NCBI RefSeq assembly: GCF_042453785.1
Contig: NC_091670.1
Span: 39,691,501 to 39,755,500, forward strand
Source of the DNA: Malus domestica
Taxonomy: Eukaryota > Streptophyta > Magnoliopsida > Rosales > Rosaceae
Reading direction: 5' to 3'
DNA: 64,000 bases
Shown: positions 35,401 to 46,752 of the stretch, piece after piece
Position numbering within the stretch: position 1 is the first letter of the stretch
Layout of the letters: each line of letters begins with the position of its first letter
Position numbers and translations under genes: made by a program
The notes under the pieces: generated by a model
What the model saw: only the letters and a program-made list of their open reading frames with translations
Told to the model about the DNA's origin: nothing
Databases searched by the model: none

Positions 35401-35860
35401 ATCGCATGATTATTTGATATTATTGATGAGATGTTGTGTTGTGGTATATTATGATTTCTCTGGAAATTATACAGGTGTTGTAACGAAGGATTACATGTGT
35501 TATATGTTTTCTATTAGTATTTTACTTACATGGCCACTCACCCGTATCTTGTCTTCACCCTCCAGGTATTATTAGCTGAGTTTTATTATCACCAAAGACT
35601 CACGGCGATTCTTAGCATCGGAGACTATTTCGAGGGTACGATTCTTATATCATTTTTCTGTTCTTGCTTATACTCTAACATCACGTGTGAAGTGGGTTCA
35701 TTCCCGTTCACCAGTGCACTCTGGTATTTAGGCACTCTTAGGTTTAAATTTATTCACAATTTTCCAAACCATCACACTTTATGGCTTCGTCACCTTCTAG
35801 GTGTCGGCCAACACAGCTTGATTCGGAGTCCTAGTGGACATTCCAGGTCGGGGTGTGTCA
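32470..35860. mobile_element. Very long solo LTR (3391 bp), Gypsy-like
   Basis: The element starts TGTGACAACCCGTCCC and ends GGTCGGGGTGTGTCA. The exact 5-bp TSD TAGAC lies at 32465-32469 and 35861-35865. No primer site, polypurine tract or coding domain is visible inside, so the whole unit behaves as a single LTR. It contains the 77-bp minisatellite at 34646-35385. A related LTR begins at 63791. Confidence 0.82.
34646..35385. repeat. 77-bp minisatellite within the solo LTR
   Basis: About ten head-to-tail units, each starting tgattgatgagatatgtgat and containing ggtgactccgacttatatgc. Unit starts at 34723, 34800, 34877, 34954, 35031, 35108, 35185 and 35262 keep an exact 77-bp period. The last unit boundaries shorten to about 65 bp. 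Neighbouring units differ by single bases. Confidence 0.95.
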
Positions 35861-35914
35861 TAGACCCACTTCGTTGTCTTATTTCCCCACCCACTATTAT
35901 TCCTAAAATAACCC

Positions 35915-36268
35915 TATATATAATTAGAGATGAGAATATACATATAAGGTCAGGGATTGGCTCTGATACCAAATTGTCACATCCCAACCCAGGCCCCCAC
36001 CACATCCCGGGCTCAACTCCACCGTAGCACGATATTGTACGCTTTGGGCCTCAACCACGCCCTCACGGTTTTGTTTATGGGAATTCACACGAGAACTTCC
36101 CAGTGGGTCACCCATCATGGGATTGCTCTCGTGCAAACTCGCTTAACTTCGGAGTTCCGATGGAACCCGACGCTAATGAGCTTCCAAAAGGCCTCGTACT
36201 AGGTAGAGATGAGAATATACATATAAGGCTCACAAGATCCACTCCTCTGGGCAATGTGAGATGTTACA
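35915..36268 (-). mobile_element. Cassandra TRIM, LTR plus primer site, internally deleted
   Basis: On the minus strand an LTR from 36268 to 35975 starts TGTAACATCTCACATTGCCC and ends GGGATGTGACA. It contains a 5S-rRNA-like segment (about 36185-36080) with tccgaagttaagcg and gatgggtgacccactgggaa, the signature of Cassandra elements. Directly after it comes the methionine-tRNA primer site ATTTGGTATCAGAGCC (35974-35959). Then comes a short spacer and about 25 bases matching the LTR upstream of its 5S domain (about 35919-35944), where the second LTR is truncated. No coding region is expected for this family. Confidence 0.9.
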
Positions 36269-37050
36269 AATTCAACGGAAACATAATCATCTACTTCTTC
36301 CTTAAAAACGTCATCTTCTAAGTTCATTCTTTTTGTTTTCTCTGAATGATTTTACTTTCTTTGAATGAAAGGAGATGGGAAGGATGAGTTAGGGTTCAAG
36401 GGAGACAAATTTTGTAAACATAGCGTGAGAGTTATCACGCCTAAACTTTTCTTTTTTCTTTTCTATTAAAAAAAAAAGTAATGCAAAAGAGGGTAACTAA
36501 GGTCCTTATTAGTCATTTTACAAATGGACAAATTTGTAATTAAAACATTCATAAAAAGGTGGGTGTGAAGATAAGATATTGGAGGTGGGAATAACACATC
36601 TCTATTATTATTGTTATAGTTTTGATTAATCATACCCACTCAAAATAAATGTTTTTTGTTTTGTCGTTGATTTTCCTTAAGCAGTACTGTTGGTAATGGA
36701 CAAAAGAGTTTAAGAGCAACGTAATCATATCAATGTAAGATTACCAAACCATATATAAAATTATGAAGGAATGATAATATGTGATTTACAAATCCCTCGA
36801 TGTTCTTTAATTTATGTGCATTCTCCTATAATAATATATAAGAGGAAAAGAATGATCTGTTGACAACTTGTTAAGGATGAGCGATTGACGGTTCTCACTA
36901 CCATTATGGTATTAATTAACAATTTTTTGATCCAACGTTATACTATAAAGTATAATCATCAACTAAAATACATTTTCACATAGAAGAAACCTCCATATAT
37001 CAACATCGCTGCCCTAGTCCATGTCTACCAACATACATGCAACATGTGGA

Positions 37051-37124
<74 letters not shown>
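37051..37124. repeat. (CT)n microsatellite
   Basis: About 36 CT units with one interruption (tct). Confidence 0.95.
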
Positions 37125-37126
<2 letters not shown>

Positions 37127-37384
37127 TCATCAACAAATTAGAAAATAAAGAAAATGGTTTAAGGGCACATCCAATTAGATAACTGTCCTTATTAATCCCG
37201 AAAACTCTCAGGTCCCACGGGACCGGCGGCACTTGAAACTTTCTATATAGCAATTAGCTAGTCCTTCCAGCTGAGTTTAATCCTAAACAATATCATGTTG
37301 ACATTATAATAAAAGGTATTTAATTAGATTCTCTAATGACCTACAAGTAAAGGCCATGTAAGTTCGGCCAAAATTTTCCATGTT

Positions 37385-37725
37385 TCTGCAGCTTGAATCT
37401 CATGTGTAGAAAGAATGGAAGTTGCATGTGCTTATAAGTAGTTAGGTTATTCTTCATATTACTAGTTGGTTTTATATGGTGGAATCTCAACTTCCTTCAT
37501 GGTATCAAAGTAGGTTGTCTCATGTGTAAAGCCCAACGGCCATATGTGCTCCGCATCACCGATTTGTGGTGTCCATATGTTAAGCTAAAAAATTCGCCAT
37601 ACATGAGGGGGCATGTTGAGAGTATGAACACATCGGAGAAAGAATGAACCTTGCATGAGTTTATGAGTAGTTTGACTATTTTCCATTTTGCCAATTGATT
37701 TTATGGTTAAATCTCTAAATCAGCA
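37385..37725 (+). mobile_element. Probable small TRIM element
   Basis: Two diverged direct repeats of about 105 bp (about 37390-37495 and 37612-37720) share gaaagaatg, cttataagtagtt / tttatgagtagtt and attgattttatggt-like segments. Between them, straight after the first repeat, lies atggtatcaaagtagg, resembling a tRNA-Met primer site. Just before the second is gagggggcatgttgag, a polypurine context. The layout LTR, primer site, 110-bp interior, polypurine tract, LTR fits a TRIM. Confidence 0.55.
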
Positions 37726-38970
37726 TGCTTATCCATTCCCTTACATTCCACTTGGAATTCATACCCTAATAAATTAGAAGAAAGAATATCATCTTACCCA
37801 AAAAAAAAGTCTCATAATTAAAATTCTCTAATAATATAAATCAATGACACATATTGAAGCAAAAATAAGGGAATGTGATGTAAAAGATTAGATCAAATCC
37901 ACAGATTGATGCGTAAAGCCGAGCTGAATGAGATTATATGCTTGAAACCAACGTCTTATTGGAATTTAATACTTTTTAAATCCCATAATCACTTTATTAG
38001 GCAGCAGAGAGAGTTGTTTGACTACTGCACCTTTAAATGGCATACAATATAGAAATAGAATCACATGCTGCAATTGCATGCAGTTGAGTACTAATTAATT
38101 TGGCACTCATCTGTATTATCGGTTAGTGGAAATGGAATTGTGACGTGATTAGGTCATCGATCTCCCAGCAGAATATGCCCAAGCTAGCCCTACTTGGGTC
38201 GTCGGTCATCATCATGTGTTTTTGTAATTGTACCACACGAGTCCATGACTCCATGTCGATGAGGATGACCTAATCTTCTTACTTCTGTGTAAAAAAGTGG
38301 CCACATTATCGTTGCATTACACAATATATCAGTACAGATGCAGGTACATGATGGATATATATCTGCAGTCGTCAAATGGAATATATAGTTCTAGAAAGAC
38401 TCCATTCGCATTCTTCCTTCCACATCATTATCTGTATTTATAAATTCCATGTATGGTATATTTCAAGATAAAAAATTAAATTCCAAAAGGAGGGTACTGA
38501 TTCGATCCGCACCCCTTTCCGTGTATGAACAGCACAAAATCGAAGCAACCAAAGTTAATATGCCCTAGAATTATATGGAACATTTTTTTTTGAGGTTTAA
38601 GTCGAGATGTTAGCTTAATATATACATGTTGTTGTACATTTTTTAGTAAGGGTTGTCTAATATGGTATTAGAATATGTTTCAAAAAATTCTGAGTCCCGA
38701 AATCCTTATATATTTTCCGACCAAAAAAAAAAAAAAACCCTTATATATTTGTCTCTTCACTAATTAAGTTTTTGAGCCATACCATCAATCGAAATAGGTG
38801 CTCATATAAATGATTTTATAAATTAACTAAATAGAGAGAAAATCCATTGCAAGACGATGGAAATGGGGAGTGAGATCTTTGTCTGTCGACTGCAAATTGC
38901 ATGAATTGCAACGGTGGTCAGCCTGTGATGGATACAGTTGGCTTGGATTTGATGCTCAGCTGGTCCCCAT

Positions 38971-38974
<4 letters not shown>

Positions 38975-39004
<30 letters not shown>
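38975..39004. repeat. (CT)15 microsatellite
   Basis: A pure CT tract of about 30 bases. Confidence 0.95.
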
Positions 39005-39005
<1 letters not shown>

Positions 39006-39434
39006 AAATGGAAACAGGTGGAGGAGGCTTCTTTCTCTCTAAGCTTTAAGCCTTTAGTGCGCTTTGGGTTTCCTTCATGTTCTTTCAAACTGGAATCTCT
39101 TGTGTTGTCCGATGGTGGTGGGGGTGGGCTGTGGCCTGCTGGGTGTGGTCACTGCCTCATCACTGGTCTGTGACAATTGGTGTGGGTGAGTGGGACCCAC
39201 TCGCCACCTATCCCTACCTTGACTACTCAAACCAGTCTCCATTCCTGTCATCTTGTTTTCCCTCACACTCACAACTGTGTGAATGTTTCTTTTGTTTAAT
39301 TACTGTACATCACTTTTACATGTAAGATACATAAAATGATAATTCCTACACATTGTTGTAGGAAACAAATTTGGTTAGTTAAGGTTATTAACTAGCGCAA
39401 TTCTCACACTAAAAGAAATCATAATAGTGTTAAT

Positions 39435-39776
39435 CAGTGGCGGAGTATGGGATCATAGGTAAATAGCTTAATACATCCATTATATTTTTACATATATATA
39501 TATATTTGTGTATGACCCATATATACAGCTGCGGCTTCTTATGTACAGTTGTAGATTTTCTTCTTTCTTTCTTTTGTCATTCTTTTTCTATTTCTTGTAT
39601 GCGACCTTATGATGTGCAACAACATTTGATAAAAAAAAACCTCACTTGATAGGCCTCAGAAGAACGCAACATAACTCAAAGGGTACCCACCAGAAGCTCG
39701 ACGAAATGATTCAATGAAGTTTTTTTTTTGTACCAAAATTATGACCCTATTGTTATAAAACTCCGACTCCGCCACT
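39435..39776. mobile_element. hAT-type MITE (342 bp)
   Basis: The ends CAGTGGCGGAGT and ACTCCGCCACTG are perfect 12-bp inverted repeats of the hAT type, like those at 14630-15470. The 8-bp flanks gtgttaat and aagttaac agree at five of eight positions, consistent with an aged TSD. Confidence 0.8.
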
Positions 39777-40338
39777 GAAGTTAACTAAATTCAAAATACA
39801 AATTGTCATGATGTGATAGGATACTCTTACTCAAGTTTTACAAGAAACAATTTCTTGTACTAATAAGTACGTACCATTACAATATATTAGAGAGTGCATA
39901 TTAATTCACAATTGACCACCTATATACATATGGGTGCCCACCAGGCCTATCAGTGGACCTCCAATATAGTACATTTGTCCATGAGCAACAGCTACCAGCA
40001 TTATCGTCATAATTCAAACCCAAAAAAACTATTAGCAAACAACAACCAAAGTAGATTAAGATAATATCCATGTTTTGGATAACTATTGTTCATGAGGTGG
40101 GTGGCTTCAATTTTGGTTAATAGTAAATTGGGTGTTGCACAATTAAATTAACCAAGTTGTAGTTGTAGGATCTAAATTGCCCTAACATGCCAGTAGCTAC
40201 TTTAATTCTGTAGTAAAAAAGTCTTACACCAGATGATAGAATATACATGATCTCAATCTAGTAAAGAGCAGCAACATGCATAATAGTACTAGTTTAGTTA
40301 CCAATTAAAGGTGTAATTAAGTAACGGTGTATCCTGTA

Positions 40339-40365
40339 AGAGAGAGAGAGAGAGAGAGAGAGAGG
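40339..40365. repeat. (GA)n microsatellite
   Basis: About 13 GA units. Confidence 0.95.
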
Positions 40366-40809
40366 TGCTCACTGGGAGAAGAATAATGATGGGTTGTAAG
40401 GAAGGAGGAGAAGATCCCTTGGGAGACTACAAAATCCGTTTGTTCCCTCCTCCGAATGCCTTTTCTTTTTAGGAGCCGATGAGCTGCCCTCCACATGCAA
40501 TTCACTTCTGCTTCTGCAGCTCTCTATTTTTTTTCTTTCTTTTTTGATTGAAACTGCAGCTCTGTATGCTAGCTTTGGTTTGATTTCCACAGTTATATCT
40601 CTCCCTTCTCTTTCTTTGTGACACCATTAACGGTTTTTCTTTGCTTTTTTATTTCTGTTTTTATTTTTCTCGGTAATAAAGCGTGGTGGTCTTTGGTCTG
40701 TGTTTTCAGTAGTCTCTGGGATGTAGACCGCCACATGGTGCCCTCTTGTCTTTTTCTTTTTGGAGTTTCCACTAATTCCTATTTGGTATGAATATTTTCC
40801 TCCTATACG

Positions 40810-40979
40810 ATAGATTTTTCAATGTGACCGTCACACGAAGTGGTACATCATATGTCCTTATATAAATGGTGAGTTATGTGTGTTAAAAGGTTAATAACTT
40901 AAAAATTAAAAAATTTCATCACTTACATAAAAACACGTGGTGTACCATCTGTGTTCCTATTACAACTAAAAATTTCTCC
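40810..40979. mobile_element. MITE family B, copy 2
   Basis: It is bounded by atagatttttcaatgtgacc and aactaaaaatttctcct, with ggtacatcatatgtcc and ggtgtaccatctgtg inside, matching 22091-22260 along its length. Confidence 0.7.
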
Positions 40980-41240
40980 TCCTATACATATGTTGTGCTT
41001 ATTATATAATCCTCCTTTATTTTGCATATAATCTCCAACCCTACCTACCATTAGTTTAGTTCACTACATGCCTCCACAAGTTAGAGAAGACAACATAGGA
41101 TATTAGTTAGGGTTGTTAGACTGTTAATCCGAACAACTGATTATGTTGATTTTTACAGCGCAATTTACGGATTATGGTCAACAATTTATTCATGCAAAAA
41201 GACCTATAAATTGAAGAAAAAAAATACAATTAATATAAAG

Positions 41241-41396
41241 GTAATGCTAGGGCTACTTAATTTATAAACTAAATTTTGTAAACTAAATTACATAGAAGTT
41301 GATAATTGAAAGTGTTGATAAACGTGCTCATTCCTATTGGTGACACATCATTTTGTTTGCAAATTTAATCTACAAGTTTAGACTATCTAGCATTAC
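41241..41396. mobile_element. MITE family C, copy 1
   Basis: The ends gtaatgctagggctact and agactatctagcattac are inverted repeats. The interior holds ggtgacacatcattttgt. The same family surrounds the Cassandra copy at 52800, and a diverged relative lies at about 59525-59668. Confidence 0.7.
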
Positions 41397-41444
41397 TAGT
41401 ACAAATACCACTTGCTACTTTCCATAATTAGCAAGATGATTAAC

Positions 41445-41657
41445 GGACCAGGATCCTCTCCTGAGCAATTCCCTAGGGATCCCGCAATCTTGTCCGTTCA
41501 TTTTATATCGTGCGGTCAGTTTTCGTTAGGTACTATTCATATTTGAATTTTAAAATTTAAAATTTAAATGATTTTTGACCACACGATATACGATGAACGG
41601 ACAAGATTGCGGGATCCCTGGGATCCCTAGGGAATTGCTCAGGAGAGATGCTTGTCC
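41445..41657. mobile_element. Mutator-like foldback MITE 2
   Basis: The inverted arms GGACCAGGATCCTCTCCTGA...and TCAGGAGAGATGCTTGTCC extend inward for about 90 bases around an AT-rich loop. The exact 9-bp TSD ATGATTAAC lies at 41436-41444 and 41658-41666. The terminal 20 bases match the element at 27512-27710, while the inner arms differ and resemble those of 54408-54918. Confidence 0.9.
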
Positions 41658-41846
41658 ATGATTAACATATTTGTAAGCTCGTTTTCATCCACTTTTTATA
41701 AGCTGCTATTGAAGAGAAATCATTTTCCACAATATGATGTCCCATCAAATTAATAATTACACAACTCAGTTTGGATTATTATTAGATTATTGTAGTGGAA
41801 AGTAACATGTTGATACATGGGAGCTGAGGGTCATATATGTACTGAG

Positions 41847-41998
41847 AAATGTTAAGGGGATTCGTTTAAAAGTGGAACTCTATGTTATTTTATATTTTTA
41901 ACATAATATTTTATAATATTAGCATGAAAATTGTTAAATTGTAAGATGATAGAAAATGCATGAAAGTCTCATTTTTAAAACCATCTCCTTAGCATTTC
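41847..41998. repeat. MITE family D, copy 2
   Basis: The ends aaatgttaaggggattc and catctccttagcatttct are imperfect inverted repeats. The core aacataatattttataat is shared with 4135-4300 and 46472-46630. Confidence 0.55.
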
Positions 41999-42849
41999 TC
42001 GTTTGTACTATAGTATACATATTCATACTTAACTTTATCAAATAAACAAAGTAAAAGAAAAGCAAGAAAGAGGAAGTGAGATTTTGCTACGAAGACCGCA
42101 TCGGATACTGGAGCTCTAGGGACTCCCTCTACTCTTTATCTAGTTTGCTGCTATCTCTATGCAAATTAAAGGAATGTATGTTGTTAATCATAGGAATGTG
42201 TTATTTAATCGTGATTAGCTTCAATTCCTTAGTAAAATTCTCTCTCTTTCTTGAACCTCCCAAATATTCATCTCCAATGTCACATTACCTTCCTGTCCGC
42301 TTCTCGGATTTCGAATGTCCTCAATATTCTTTCCCATCCTTTAATTCCAATTATAATATTCAAAACCGATTTTATACCACAACCATCACGTGAAATTAGA
42401 TTCAAAGTAATTAACCCTTAATAACTAATTACAATTATTTAACCAATTCTCATCTAATATTAATCAAGTAATGTTATTCATATCATATTTTTATAGCATC
42501 TTAGGTAACATCTAATATGGACAACCACATCATTTGAAAAATTTACAAAACCCAAAGAAATGAAGGAGAAAGACTCTTCGTATACCATAATAATCATTTA
42601 ATTAACTAGTTTTTCTTAATTATTAGTTTATTAAATAATGAACTAAATTAAAAATCTGATTAATTCAAATGATGTGGTTGTCTACATCAAATGTCATGGT
42701 ATGAAAATGTTGTACAAAAACATACCTTCCTTCTCCCTCTCTCTCATAGTCATAATGTTTCAACTCCATCAAGAAAGACTCATGTCGCCACCTGCTCTTT
42801 GTCCTCTTACTCATCGTTTCAACGATTCCCTTCTCAAAGAGAAAAAAAC

Positions 42850-44169
42850 ATGTTGAGCAACTGTGATCATGAGAAGATGGCTCTACTCATCTCTTCAACT
42901 ACTAACGAATGGCCACAGGTTCCCTTCTCTCTCTCTCTCTCTCTAGATTTCAATTATTAGACAAACCATGACACAACTTTTGTTGCTTAGCTCTTGGAAC
43001 AGAATATTTCTCCTGTGATGTAGTTATTTTTACCCTAGCACCACCGCCTTAACCTTCTTTCTTTCTTTCCCTTTTCCTTCCTTTCCCTTCGATCTTTGTA
43101 GATGCAGCAGGATATTCAAATCGATGATATAGATCATCAAAGGGGCTTGAACAACAACAATAACGCTATGTCTTCATCGACGTCGTCGTCGGCGAATCGG
43201 ATAATGGAGAAACCAGGTCAAGAACAACTCCAGCTCCAACAGCAAGCCCTAAAGTGCCCTCGCTGCGATTCGTCAAACACCAAGTTCTGTTACTACAACA
43301 ACTACAGCTTGTCTCAGCCGAGGCACTTCTGCAAGGCCTGCAAGCGCTACTGGACCCGAGGTGGGACCCTCCGCAACGTTCCAGTCGGTGGAGGATGCCG
43401 AAAGAACAAGCGCGTGAAGAGGCCTGGCTCGACATCTTCAACATCATCAGCCATGGATGGTGGAACTCCGTCTTCTTCCTCTTCAGTTCCTAGCACTACT
43501 GCTGCTGTTAATAATAATAATTCAAACCCTAATTCACACCCGTCCCACATCGATCAAATCAATCCGCTCTTTTATGGGTTGTCTAGTAACCCTTTTATGG
43601 ATACTGCTTCAGGGTTTGATCTTCATCAGTTGAATCATCAGGCTCAGCTGGGATTAGGGTTTTCATCATCGTCAGGTACTAATATGATGTCCAGTGATAA
43701 TTATCGAAACCGGTTTAATCCCGCTTCAAATTCATCGCTTCCTTCCAATTATAGTTCCATGTTTAGTACTTCCCCATCCACCACAGCTCCAACTGTGGCT
43801 TCTGTGCTTGCTTCTAAATTCATCAATGGCGGTGCTTTCAAAGATATTCAAACTAGAGGGCCTCATCAGCATAATCAATACTTCCAGTCCTTGCTACCAT
43901 TTGAAGATCTTCAAATAGCGGCCGGAAGCAACGGTGAGGCTGGTAGTGCCTCGAAAGACGTGAAAGTAGAAGATCATGGTGGCCAAAACAGGTTAGAGTG
44001 GAATAATAACAATGGCAGCAGTAATGTGAATGGTAATATGAATTGCCAGAATCAGATCACGGAGCAGATGGGGCTCTCAGATCCTACTCTTTACTGGAAC
44101 TCATCGACTCTCGGTTCTAATTGGCATGATCCGGCAAATCTTGGGTCCTCAGTCTCTTCACTGATCTAG
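42850..44169 (+). CDS. Dof zinc-finger transcription factor, probable DOF1.4 type
   Basis: This is a nuclear plant transcription factor that binds AAAG cores. The large exon (43102-44169) alone encodes 355 residues. Directly upstream, 42850-42918 encodes 23 residues ([13 protein letters not shown]...) and ends at a GT donor; the acceptor TTTGTAG abuts 43102 in phase 0, so a two-exon, 378-residue model is preferred. The Dof domain starts [19 protein letters not shown]. Its zinc ligands are Cys75, Cys78, Cys100 and Cys103 in that numbering (CX2CX21CX2C), followed by the basic RKNKRVKRP. The rest is low-complexity Ser/Asn-rich sequence with a short conserved-looking C-terminal SSVSSLI. CT-rich tracts lie in the leader and the small intron (42922-42947). 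Assignment to DOF1.4 rests on remembered linkage to DEG15 in Arabidopsis and on the Dof domain sequence. The alternative is a single exon starting at 43102. Confidence 0.9.
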
Positions 44170-45445
44170 CAAAACCCAACTTTATCGTCAACGTTATTTT
44201 TCGATCTCAAAACCTCCTTTTTCCTTAATTAGAGTCATTTTTAGGTTTTTATTAGTTGGTTGGTTATTGGTTTTTAGTGAATTGGTGTGTGGTTTTAGAA
44301 AGCTCAAGAAAAAAAAAACTAGAAAAAAATTGGAAAAACTTGTAAAAGAAAGTTCAAGGGTACAGTATTGGAAAGAAGATGGCAGGAGCTGGGATCGGAG
44401 TGATCATGTCAGCAGCAATAAGAGAATCGGCTTCTTGATAAGTTTTATTAATCAAGGGTTGAGAATCCCCCGTAAATTGCGCTGAGAGGAACCTCGGATC
44501 TTCTTCGTCTCACTGCCTCGAGTACTATCAACGATCATCATGATCATAATCGTAATCAACATCTTCTACACAGAGCTGAAGTCTCCTCCATTGGTGCAAA
44601 CACCTCCCTCTCTAGTCCAGTAAGTTGGTGTGTTTATTTGGTATGTGTATATATGTGCATGACAATGTTTCCTAAATCTCATATGTATTGGTTATAATTA
44701 GCTAGGTTGGGGTTGGTGGGTTTACTTTATCTATGATCAGAAGGAACTAATTTTGTTTTTCTTCTTTTGTTCATGGGGATGGTGTGTTTAGAGGGGAAAC
44801 ATGGGGTTAATTTGGTATAATGGTATACAAGAGATGGGAGACAATTGTTGTTGCAAGGTGGGTAATATATGTTGGTTTTTCATTTATATGATGTACGTTT
44901 CAACTTAATTTGTACTTTGTAGTTGATGATATCATTAGCTGGTTTTGAATTTGAAATTATGTTTTGGAAGAATGCTGATATTTTCAAACCATTCACATTA
45001 AAATCTGAATCTATACTGTATGACATGATACTGTTTGACATGATGTTTCACGATAGCTACTAAGGATAAGGTTAGCTGTACAGAGTATGGGGTGGGTAAA
45101 ACGCCTAATATCGTGGCCAATAACCTCATTAGCTATTGATATGCCCTAAACAACTAATTTCAGTAACTATATATTCTCAGTTGTTGTTGTTGTAGTGAGC
45201 ATGCATTTAGGCTAGCTACCATTGAGATTGAGTAAGGTTTTGTGGAAACTAATGTGAACCCCAAGAAGAGTAGATGGGTCGAGTGATCAAAACCATAGTT
45301 TTCATATCTTGAAATTATTCTACGGGAGACAACAATTATATGGATTTGAAGGTACGTGGGATTTATGCCCTTGGACTATAGTATGCTGGCTGTAGCGGAA
45401 CTGTTTATTCTCCCAATATATATATAGTACTACTTGGATGGGAGG

Positions 45446-45448
<3 letters not shown>

Positions 45449-45502
<54 letters not shown>
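45449..45502. repeat. (GA)n microsatellite
   Basis: About 26 GA units. A CT tract of similar length follows 128 bases later, so the two could pair. Confidence 0.95.
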
Positions 45503-45504
<2 letters not shown>

Positions 45505-45625
45505 GTGGAGATTCTTTACGCACGTACGTCCGTGATGAAGATTTCACATGCGAATAACTAAGATAAGGTGAATGAATGTGTATTGAATTGACCAAGCCGT
45601 AGAAATACAATGCGCTAGTTCATAT

Positions 45626-45629
<4 letters not shown>

Positions 45630-45673
<44 letters not shown>
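45630..45673. repeat. (CT)n microsatellite
   Basis: About 22 CT units, complementary to the GA tract at 45449-45502. Confidence 0.95.
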
Positions 45674-45674
<1 letters not shown>

Positions 45675-46127
45675 GCATATCTACCTCTGAGAGATCAGTG
45701 GAGAGATTCTTTGACTTTATGCGTGCATGTTGCATATGCAGATAATTAACTAAGTTTGAAAATTCGTCTTGTTAATTTGAAATATGCTGTTAAACTAGCT
45801 AGCTAATAATTAGATGAAATTTATGTTGTTGTCACCGTAATATTCAGTATCTGTAGATATGATATTCTAGACTTTAGTGGCAGACAACTGGTATCGCACT
45901 CCTTCAAAAGCTGGCCAATTCATGATCTACATCTTCGCCAGCTTTCCCTTTGGTATATATTCAAATCTGATGAGAGCGAAATTAAGATGGAAAATGGACT
46001 TGCTAATTTCTTATTTTATGACGGGATATGAGAAACTGAGTGCTGTTAATTATCTAGGGGCAATTTGGAAAACTAGCTTTTTTAAGCACATAGGGGCTTT
46101 TAGCTCCCTTTTCTAAGATTCAGAAAT

Positions 46128-46223
46128 TTGGGAGCAGCCTCTCCATAAATGGGGGAAAGGCTAGCCGACATTCACCTCTCCCAGACCCTGCGTAAAGCGG
46201 GAGCCTTGTGCACTGGTACGACC
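46128..46223 (+). mobile_element. tRNA-derived SINE, copy 3, 5'-truncated
   Basis: It matches only the 3' part of the SINE at 5605-5764, from ttgggagcagcc to the cactggtacgacc end plus a T run, and lacks the A and B boxes. The 19-bp direct repeat ttttctaagattcagaaat flanks it at 46109-46127 and 46227-46245. This is an insertion that was truncated as it occurred, not later decay. Confidence 0.93.
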
Positions 46224-46471
46224 TTTTTTTCTAAGATTCAGAAATATGTTCAGTGTTGAGGCCTCTCGAACAATGTTTGAACTCACATTAAGTGGTCAGC
46301 TCTAAAAGTTGAAAAGAATTACTAAAATTCTTTAAGATATTCAAAATTTGGCTACTTTGCAAAATTTTCTCCGAGTTCTAGGGTTCTTGGTTTAGGGTTT
46401 TGGGATTTTAGTACATCACATAACTGACTAGTAGGATGAAATTCGGCTTGTCTCACTTTAATTTATAAAAA

Positions 46472-46630
46472 AAATGCTAAGAAGACTCTCTCAAATTGAT
46501 CAGAGTCCCTATGGATTCTCTAGCACCTTATAGTTTGGTATTAATTTTCGTGCCAACATTATAAAATATTGTGTCAAAAACATGAGAGGTCATGAAGAGT
46601 CTCATTTTTGAGAGATTCTTCTTACCATTT
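46472..46630. mobile_element. MITE family D, copy 3
   Basis: The ends aaatgctaagaagactctct and gagagattcttcttaccattt are inverted repeats. The core gccaacattataaaatattg is shared with the copies at 4135 and 41847. Confidence 0.65.
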
Positions 46631-46752
46631 CTCTTCATTTTTATATACGTGCATTTGTTTACGTCGACAATTTGCGATGTTTTTTATGGTGTGCCACGCT
46701 AAGAGGGTTAGACAAATCATGGCTTGTCAAGACATGTGACATGCCATCGCAT

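Larger units (their letters stand above)
36269..42849. other. 6.6-kb gene-free region between Cassandra and the first Dof gene
   Basis: No supported gene. It holds three simple-sequence tracts, a TRIM-like element and at least five small DNA elements listed separately. The stretch 38000-38950 is unremarkable AT-rich DNA in which I see nothing definite. Confidence 0.55.
44170..46127. other. Region downstream of the first Dof gene
   Basis: The first 450 bases are the likely 3' UTR. The rest is gene-free and contains oppositely oriented GA and CT tracts at 45449-45502 and 45630-45673. The 79-codon frame at 45877-46116 has no recognisable feature. Confidence 0.5.

Noticed and set aside
35530..36027. 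165-codon plus-strand frame
   Set aside because: It crosses the end of the solo LTR and enters Cassandra, so it cannot be one gene.
36060..36190. 5S rRNA gene on the minus strand
   Set aside because: The match is partial and lies within a Cassandra LTR with primer site, so it is the transposon's 5S-derived domain and not a 5S gene.
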